Shown here: positions 58,787 to 64,000 of the stretch, piece after piece
How positions within the stretch are numbered: position 1 is the first letter of the stretch
Layout of the letters: every line of letters begins with the position of its first letter
Assembly: GCF_003014675.1 (NCBI RefSeq)
Contig: NZ_PYAU01000001.1
Coordinates: 3,720,001 to 3,784,000, forward strand
Length of the DNA: 64,000 nucleotides
Origin: Labedella gwakjiensis
GTDB lineage: Bacteria > Actinomycetota > Actinomycetes > Actinomycetales > Microbacteriaceae
Direction: 5' to 3'
Made by a program: the position numbers and the translations under genes
Notes under the pieces: model-generated
Databases searched by the model: none
What the model saw: only the letters and a program-made list of their open reading frames with translations
Told to the model about the DNA's origin: nothing

Positions 58787-59545
58787 ATGAGTCGCGCGCG
58801 CATCCGGTGGGAGATCGTCATCGTCCTCGGCCTCTCGCTCGGGGCCTCCGCCGTGTACTCCGTCGTCTCGATCCTCGCGGCCGTCACGAGGCCCGTGGCC
58901 ATCGCCGACCAGTCCACGTCCGTGAACCCGCAGTTGAGCGAACGGGAATGGCTCGACTTCGTCTATCAGTTCCTGTCGCACTTCTTCGACCTGGTGCCCG
59001 TCGCCCTCGCGATCTACCTGCTGTGGTTGCCGACGCAGACCGGGTTCCGGCGAATCGGGCTCACGTTCGAGCAACCGCGGACGGACGCACTGCGTGGTCT
59101 GGGCCTGTTCCTCGCCATCGGCATCCCGGGGATCGCCTTCTTCGTGGTGTGCCGGCTCCTCGGCATCAACCTCGCCGTCGAGGCGTCGTCCCTCGACGGC
59201 TACTGGTGGACCATCCCGATGCTCGTCTTCTCGGCCCTGCGAGCGGCGCTGAGCGAGGAGGTCATCGTCGTCGGCTACCTCTTCACACGACTGAAGCAGC
59301 TCGGCTGGTCACCGTGGTGGATCATCGGGGCCGCCGCGCTCCTCCGGGGGACCTACCACCTCTACCAGGGCTTCGGACCGTTCATCGGAAACGCGGTCAT
59401 GGGCGTCGTGTTCGGGTGGTGCTACCTGCGCTGGGGCCGCGTCATGCCCCTCGTCGTGGCACACCTGCTCCTCGACGTCGCGTCGTTCGTCGGCTATCCG
59501 CTGGCGGTGGCGCTGTGGCCTGCCGTGTTCACCACCGGCGGTTGA
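58787..59545 (+). CDS. CPBP family intramembrane glutamic protease
   Basis: The 252-residue protein has about seven to eight membrane spans and the CPBP/Rce1 (ABI) motifs: Glu157-Glu158 in ALSEEVIVVGYLF, the Arg...His stretch LLRGTYHLYQG, and HLLLDV near the C-terminus. Relatives process prenylated proteins in eukaryotes and are linked to bacteriocin self-immunity or membrane-protein processing in bacteria. No bacteriocin gene is visible nearby. The ATG at 58787 is chosen over 58700 because the earlier stretch lacks a membrane-protein start and a -10-like box sits 6 nt before 58787. Confidence 0.9.
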   Translation: MSRARIRWEIVIVLGLSLGASAVYSVVSILAAVTRPVAIADQSTSVNPQLSEREWLDFVYQFLSHFFDLVPVALAIYLLWLPTQTGFRRIGLTFEQPRTDALRGLGLFLAIGIPGIAFFVVCRLLGINLAVEASSLDGYWWTIPMLVFSALRAALSEEVIVVGYLFTRLKQLGWSPWWIIGAAALLRGTYHLYQGFGPFIGNAVMGVVFGWCYLRWGRVMPLVVAHLLLDVASFVGYPLAVALWPAVFTTGG

Positions 59546-59547
59546 GC

Positions 59548-59577
59548 GTCGCGGCGGGGCGTCGGCCCCGCCGCGAC
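59548..59577. terminator. 13-bp hairpin terminator between the CPBP gene and gcvP
   Basis: Arms 59548-59560 and 59565-59577 are perfect with a GTCG loop. It starts 3 nt past the CPBP stop and ends 11 nt before the convergent gcvP stop, so it can serve both. Confidence 0.75.
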
Positions 59578-59587
59578 TGCCGCGCTC

Positions 59588-62431
59588 CTAGGCGAACGCC
59601 TCCGGCGGCGGGCACGAGCACACGAGGTTGCGGTCACCGAACGCCTGGTCGATCCGGCGCACCGGGGGCCAGTACTTCGTGCGCACGAGACTCTTCACCG
59701 GGTAGACGGCGCTCTGGCGGGAGTAGGCGTGCTCCCACCCGTCGTCCACGACGCTCTCCGCCGTGTGCGGCGCGTTCACGAGCGGGTTGTCGCCGGCCGG
59801 CCACTCCCCTGCCCCGACCGCGTCGGCCTCTGCCTTGATGGCGATCATCGCGTCGATGAAGCGGTCGATCTCGGCGAGGTCCTCGCTCTCCGTCGGCTCG
59901 ACCATGAGCGTGCCCGCGACGGGGAACGACATCGTCGGGGCGTGGAACCCGTAGTCGATGAGGCGCTTCGCCACGTCGTCCACGGTCGCCCCGGTCGCCT
60001 CGCGCAGCGGCCGGAGGTCGAGGATGCACTCGTGGGCGACCAGACCGGCGTCACCCGTGTAGAGGACCGGGAAGTGATCCCGCAGTCGGACCGCGACGTA
60101 GTTCGCGGCGAGGACCGCGGCCGCGGTGGCCGCCTTGAGTCCCTCCGAGCCCATCATGCGGACGTACGCCCACGAGATGGGGAGGATGCTCGCGCTGCCG
60201 TACGGCGCCGCGGAGACGGGAATGCCGCCGTGCACGACTCCGTCGTGCTCCTGACGCTGCGAGAGCGGATGACCCGGCAGGAACGGCGCGAGGTGCGCCT
60301 TCGCCGCGACCGGACCGACGCCCGGTCCGCCGCCGCCGTGCGGGATGCAGAACGTCTTGTGCAGGTTGAGGTGCGAGACGTCGCCGCCGAAGTCGCCGAA
60401 GCGCGCGAAACCGAGGAGGGCGTTGAGGTTGGCTCCGTCGACGTAGACCTGGCCTCCGGCGGCGTGCACGGCGTCCGTGATCGCCGTGACCTCGTGCTCG
60501 TAGACACCGTGGGTCGACGGGTACGTGATCATGAGCGCCGCGAGGGACTCGGCGTGCGTCTCGATCTTGGTGTGCAGGTCGTCGAGGTCGACGTTCCCGT
60601 GCTCGTCACAGGCCACGACGACGACCTTCATGCCGGCGAGCACCGCGGACGCCGCGTTCGTGCCGTGTGCACTCTGCGGGATCAGGCACACGGTGCGCTC
60701 GTCGTCGCCGCGTGAACGGTGGTACCCGCGGATCGCGAGGAGACCGGCGAGCTCCCCCTGGCTGCCCGCGTTGGGCTGCAGCGAGACCGAGTCGTAGCCC
60801 GTCACTTCGGCGAGCCAGCGCTCGAGCTGGTCGACGAGTTCGAGCGAACCCTCCACGTCGGCCTCCGGGGCGAACGGGTGGAGCGCAGCGAACTCGGGCC
60901 ACGTGACCGCTTCCATCTCGGTCGCGGCGTTGAGCTTCATCGTGCACGAACCGAGCGGGATCATGCCGCGATCGAGCGCGTAGTCCCGGTCGGCGAGCTG
61001 CTTGAGGTAGCGCATCATCGCCGTCTCGGAACGGTGCGTGTTGAAGACCTCGTGGGTCAGGTACTCGCTCGTCCTGACGAGGTCCGACGGCAGACGGGAG
61101 CCCGGCGCGCCCGTCGTGGCTGAACCGCCGAGGAGCGAGGAGACGAGGTCGAGGTCCGCCTGCTCGGTCGTCTCGTCGACCGCGATGTGCACGGTGTCCT
61201 CGTCGACCAGCCAGAGGAGCAGGCCGCGTTCGTGTGCGGCGGCCACGACCTCCGCGGCCCGTCCGGGCACGACGGCACGGATCGTGTCGAAGAACGACGT
61301 CTCGGCGAGCTCGACGCCGGCGGCCTCGAGCGCATCCGCGAGAGAGGCCGCATGATCCGCGACCTCCTGCGCGATGCGCCTGATGCCCTCTGGGCCGTGG
61401 TAGACCGCATACATCGAGGCCATGACCGCGAGGAGCACTTGCGCCGTGCAGATGTTGGACGTGGCCTTCTCCCGGCGGATGTGCTGCTCACGGGTCTGCA
61501 GCGTCAGGCGATACGCGGGATGACCCGCGGCGTCCTGGCTGACGCCCACGAGGCGGCCGGGCATCTGGCGCTCGAGCCCTGAACGCACCGCGAGGTAGCC
61601 GGCGTGCGGTCCGCCGAAGCCGAGCGGGACACCGAAACGCTGCGTGGTGCCGACCGCGATGTCCGCGCCGAGCTCCCCCGGCGATCGCACGAGCGCGAGG
61701 GCGAGGAGATCCGCGGCGACGACCGCGAGCCCTCCGCCCGACTGGACGGCGGCGACGACCTCGCTCGGGTCCCAGACGCGTCCGGATGCGCCCGGGTACT
61801 GGACGAAGACGCCGAACGCCTCGGGCAGTTTCTGCTCAGCGCGGAAGTCCACCTCGACGATCTCGATGCCCACGGGCTCGGCGCGGCCGAGCAGGAGCGC
61901 TTTCGTCTGCGGCAGGGCGTCGGAGTCCATGAGGAACACGTTCGTCTTGGCCTTCGACGCACGGCGCGCGAGGAGCATGCCCTCGACGACGGCCGTCCCC
62001 TCGTCGAGCATCGACGCGTTCGCGGTGTGGAGACCGGTGAGGTCCGTGACCATCGTCTGGAAGTTGATGAGCGCCTCGAGGCGCCCCTGCGAGATCTCGG
62101 GCTGGTAGGGGGTGTAGGCCGTGTACCACGACGGGTTCTCGAGGACGTTGCGCGTGATGACCGACGGCGTGACCGTCCCGGAGTATCCGAGGCCGATGAG
62201 CGAGCGGTTGACGGAGTTGCGCGCCGCGAGTCCGCGGAGCTCCGCGAGCGCGCCGCGCTCGTCGACCGCCGCAGGGATGACCGAGTGTCCGATCTCGAGC
62301 TGACGGATGGTGCCGGGGACGGCCGCGTCCATGAGCGCGTCGACGCTCTCGTAGCCGACGGCGTCGAGCATCGCCCGCTGGGTCACCGGGGTCGTGCCGA
62401 TGTGTCGGTCGGAGAAGAGCTCCGCCATCAC
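59588..62431 (-). CDS. gcvP: Glycine dehydrogenase (decarboxylating), P-protein
   Basis: The 947-residue single-chain P-protein decarboxylates glycine and passes the aminomethyl group to the lipoyl arm of GcvH. The N-terminal half has RHIGT and [10 protein letters not shown]; the C-terminal half carries the PLP lysine in [16 protein letters not shown] and GSCTMKLNA. Length and order match the fused alpha2-type enzyme. It overlaps the gcvH stop by 4 nt and ends in a bidirectional hairpin. It is the last gene of gcvT-gcvH-gcvP, which feeds one-carbon units into folate. Confidence 0.96.
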   Translation of the reverse strand: MMAELFSDRHIGTTPVTQRAMLDAVGYESVDALMDAAVPGTIRQLEIGHSVIPAAVDERGALAELRGLAARNSVNRSLIGLGYSGTVTPSVITRNVLENPSWYTAYTPYQPEISQGRLEALINFQTMVTDLTGLHTANASMLDEGTAVVEGMLLARRASKAKTNVFLMDSDALPQTKALLLGRAEPVGIEIVEVDFRAEQKLPEAFGVFVQYPGASGRVWDPSEVVAAVQSGGGLAVVAADLLALALVRSPGELGADIAVGTTQRFGVPLGFGGPHAGYLAVRSGLERQMPGRLVGVSQDAAGHPAYRLTLQTREQHIRREKATSNICTAQVLLAVMASMYAVYHGPEGIRRIAQEVADHAASLADALEAAGVELAETSFFDTIRAVVPGRAAEVVAAAHERGLLLWLVDEDTVHIAVDETTEQADLDLVSSLLGGSATTGAPGSRLPSDLVRTSEYLTHEVFNTHRSETAMMRYLKQLADRDYALDRGMIPLGSCTMKLNAATEMEAVTWPEFAALHPFAPEADVEGSLELVDQLERWLAEVTGYDSVSLQPNAGSQGELAGLLAIRGYHRSRGDDERTVCLIPQSAHGTNAASAVLAGMKVVVVACDEHGNVDLDDLHTKIETHAESLAALMITYPSTHGVYEHEVTAITDAVHAAGGQVYVDGANLNALLGFARFGDFGGDVSHLNLHKTFCIPHGGGGPGVGPVAAKAHLAPFLPGHPLSQRQEHDGVVHGGIPVSAAPYGSASILPISWAYVRMMGSEGLKAATAAAVLAANYVAVRLRDHFPVLYTGDAGLVAHECILDLRPLREATGATVDDVAKRLIDYGFHAPTMSFPVAGTLMVEPTESEDLAEIDRFIDAMIAIKAEADAVGAGEWPAGDNPLVNAPHTAESVVDDGWEHAYSRQSAVYPVKSLVRTKYWPPVRRIDQAFGDRNLVCSCPPPEAFA

Positions 62432-62802
62432 TCGCCGACCAGCGCGGTGTAGTCGTCGCGACCCAGGAGGCCGTCGGGAAGCGCGCTGAAGCGCACCTTC
62501 ACGAGCCAGCCGTCACCGAACGGGTCGCTGTTGACGAGCGACGGGTCGTCGACGACGGCCTGGTTCGCCTCGACGACCTCGCCGTCGACGGGGGCGTAGA
62601 GCTCCCCGACCGACTTCGTCGACTCGATCTCGCCGACGACCGTGCCGCCGGTGACCTCTCCACCCACCTCGGGCAGCTCGACGAAGACGACGTCTCCCAG
62701 CTTGTCGGCGGCGAAGTCCGTGATCCCGACCGTCGCGATGTCGCCGTCCACGGCGATCCACTCGTGCTCGGCGGTGTACTGGAGGGCGTTCAGGTCGGTC
62801 AT
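62428..62802 (-). CDS. gcvH: Glycine cleavage H-protein (lipoyl carrier)
   Basis: The 124-residue protein carries the lipoylated Lys63 in [13 protein letters not shown], the usual HEW motif (AEHEWIAV) and [12 protein letters not shown]. It shuttles the aminomethyl intermediate between GcvP and GcvT and the dihydrolipoyl dehydrogenase. It overlaps gcvT and gcvP by 4 nt on each side, so the operon is translationally coupled throughout. Confidence 0.97.
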   Translation of the reverse strand: MTDLNALQYTAEHEWIAVDGDIATVGITDFAADKLGDVVFVELPEVGGEVTGGTVVGEIESTKSVGELYAPVDGEVVEANQAVVDDPSLVNSDPFGDGWLVKVRFSALPDGLLGRDDYTALVGE

Positions 62803-63953
62803 GCTGTGGCTTCTTTCTTCCGGGAGTAGAACGGGAGGGGTGTCACGGTGGCGGGGATGCGCGACCCGCGCACGTCGATGGCGAGGGTCGTTCCGATCGC
62901 GGCGGATGCCGGGTCGACGTAGGCGAGGGCGATCGGGTGGCCGAGGGTCGGCGAGAGCGCGCCGCTCGTGATCTCGCCGACCGCTACGCCGCTCTCGTCG
63001 AGCACGGCGTAGCCGGCGCGACCGGCGCGACGGCCCTCGGCCGCGAGGCCGACGAGAAGGCGTGCGCCGTCCACCGGTCCGGCCTCGACCGCCGCGCGTC
63101 CGCGGAAGTCGCCGTCCTTCGCGAGGGCGACGACACGACCGAGTCCGGCCTGGACGGGCAGGGCGTCCTCGCCGAGCTCGTGACCGTAGAGCGGCATACC
63201 CGCCTCGAGGCGGAGCGTGTCACGACACGCGAGCCCGGCCGGCACGAGACCGAGCGGCGCACCCGCCACCGTGATCGCCGACCAGAGGGCCGCGGCATCG
63301 CGCACGTCGACGTACAACTCGAAGCCGTCCTCGCCCGTGTAGCCGGTCCGACCGATGAAGACGTCACGCTCGGCGAAGGTCGCGGCCGTCGCCCGGTAGT
63401 AACGGACGTCCGCAAGAGTGGCCTGACCGTCGACGATCTCGAGACCGGGCGTCCGTTCGACGATCGCCTGGGCGTTCGGACCCTGGACGGCGATGAGCGC
63501 GATGCCGTCGCTGACGTCGTCGACCGCGACGTCGAAGCCCGGTGCCGCGTCAATGAGAGTCTGAGCGACGACAGCGCGGTTCGATGCGTTCGCGACGACG
63601 AGGTATTCGTCGTCGCCGTTGCGGTAGACGATGAGGTCGTCGACGATGCCGCCGCGGTCGTTGAGGAGGAGCGTGTACTTCGCCTGCATGAGCTGGAGGA
63701 CGGACAGCCGTCCGGCGAGCGTCGCGTCGAGAAAGGCGCCGGCCTCAGGCCCGCGGACGGAGATCTCGCCCATGTGGGAGATGTCGAAGATCCCGGCAGC
63801 CGTGCGCACGGCGTGATGCTCGGCGAGGTCGCTCGAATATTTGACGGGCATGGCCCATCCGGCGAAGTCGGTGAAAGCGGCGCCGAGGGCGACGTGGATG
63901 TCGTTCAACGGGCTGAGTCGGGGTGGTTGGGCAGAATCGGGGGTGACTGACAC
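62799..63953 (-). CDS. gcvT: Aminomethyltransferase, T-protein
   Basis: The 384-residue enzyme releases ammonia and transfers the one-carbon unit to tetrahydrofolate. Visible folate/T-protein landmarks are [32 protein letters not shown] and [15 protein letters not shown]. The GTG at 63953 has AGGAG 6 nt upstream. It is the first gene of the operon; its promoter and any leader lie at or beyond the window edge. Only 47 nt remain upstream, which is too little to judge whether a glycine riboswitch is present. Confidence 0.96.
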   Translation of the reverse strand: MSVTPDSAQPPRLSPLNDIHVALGAAFTDFAGWAMPVKYSSDLAEHHAVRTAAGIFDISHMGEISVRGPEAGAFLDATLAGRLSVLQLMQAKYTLLLNDRGGIVDDLIVYRNGDDEYLVVANASNRAVVAQTLIDAAPGFDVAVDDVSDGIALIAVQGPNAQAIVERTPGLEIVDGQATLADVRYYRATAATFAERDVFIGRTGYTGEDGFELYVDVRDAAALWSAITVAGAPLGLVPAGLACRDTLRLEAGMPLYGHELGEDALPVQAGLGRVVALAKDGDFRGRAAVEAGPVDGARLLVGLAAEGRRAGRAGYAVLDESGVAVGEITSGALSPTLGHPIALAYVDPASAAIGTTLAIDVRGSRIPATVTPLPFYSRKKEATA

Positions 63954-64000
63954 GAGTTCTCCTGGATCGATCGCCGCAGGAGGGGCTGTACGCCCCGGCC

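Noticed and set aside
63954-64000. Possible glycine riboswitch upstream of gcvT
   Set aside because: Only 47 nt are visible. A small GC hairpin is present, but none of the conserved aptamer core can be seen, so it cannot be supported.
1-64000. Mobile elements, CRISPR arrays, defence or secondary-metabolite clusters
   Set aside because: No transposase, integrase, direct-repeat array, toxin-antitoxin pair or biosynthetic cluster was recognised; gene content is housekeeping throughout.

Overview
The window is high-GC actinobacterial chromosome, most likely from the family Microbacteriaceae. The evidence is the strong G/C third-position bias, the many GTG starts, and single-copy actinobacterial families such as AdnAB, DUF3107, DUF3117, the actinobacterial-type DapC, TatB and DUF6113. 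Several gene orders match those I remember from Mycobacterium tuberculosis. About 50 protein genes and one initiator tRNA are packed with little intergenic space. I see no insertion sequence, prophage, CRISPR array, rRNA or integrase, so this is core genome rather than an island.

Layout. 1-4.5 kb: the N-terminus of a family 2 glycosyltransferase, an HtrA-like protease, a class I/II aminotransferase and a type IB topoisomerase. 4.6-22 kb: tRNA-fMet, then the block UPF0182 / YlbL-type Lon-like protease / zincin-like protein / E1-like CxxC...CxC protein / UvrD2 / NudC / degenerate kinase-fold protein / AdnB / AdnA. This mixes envelope proteolysis with double-strand-break repair. 22-25 kb: DUF3107, a small membrane protein, a ferritin-like protein and a DEAD-box helicase. 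25-29 kb: a PHP phosphoesterase, a membrane-anchored EEP phosphatase, aminopeptidase P and a stress-type membrane protein. 29.2-33.1 kb: a tight operon of a PRC/MgtE_N/CBS protein, DUF1003, Mrp and a lipoprotein. 33-38.7 kb: apt-tatB, an O-methyltransferase, DUF3117, a GT-C mannosyltransferase, dapE and dapD. 38.8-45 kb: penicillin acylase, citrate synthase, dapC, fdxA and a membrane protein. 45-48.5 kb: the efeUOB iron importer behind a DtxR/IdeR-like operator. 48.5-59.5 kb: an APH-fold kinase, TypA, a dipeptide/oligopeptide ABC importer and a CPBP protease. 59.6-64 kb: the glycine cleavage operon gcvT-gcvH-gcvP.

Themes. Three lysine/meso-DAP steps (dapD, dapC, dapE) are present, and a second DapC-like aminotransferase sits at 2.3 kb. 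Operons commonly overlap by 4 nt (GTGA or ATGA). Two convergent gene pairs overlap at their 3' ends. About a dozen gene starts have a TANNNT-like -10 box exactly 6-7 nt before the start codon, which is the signature of leaderless mRNAs; it was used here to choose several starts. Most terminators are long perfect hairpins without a U tract.

The least explained proteins are the E1-like protein at 10.6-11.4 kb, the kinase-fold protein at 14-15.4 kb that has lost its catalytic residues, and an OppB-type permease with about 175 extra residues. Cross-species gene-order statements come from memory and were not checked against a database.
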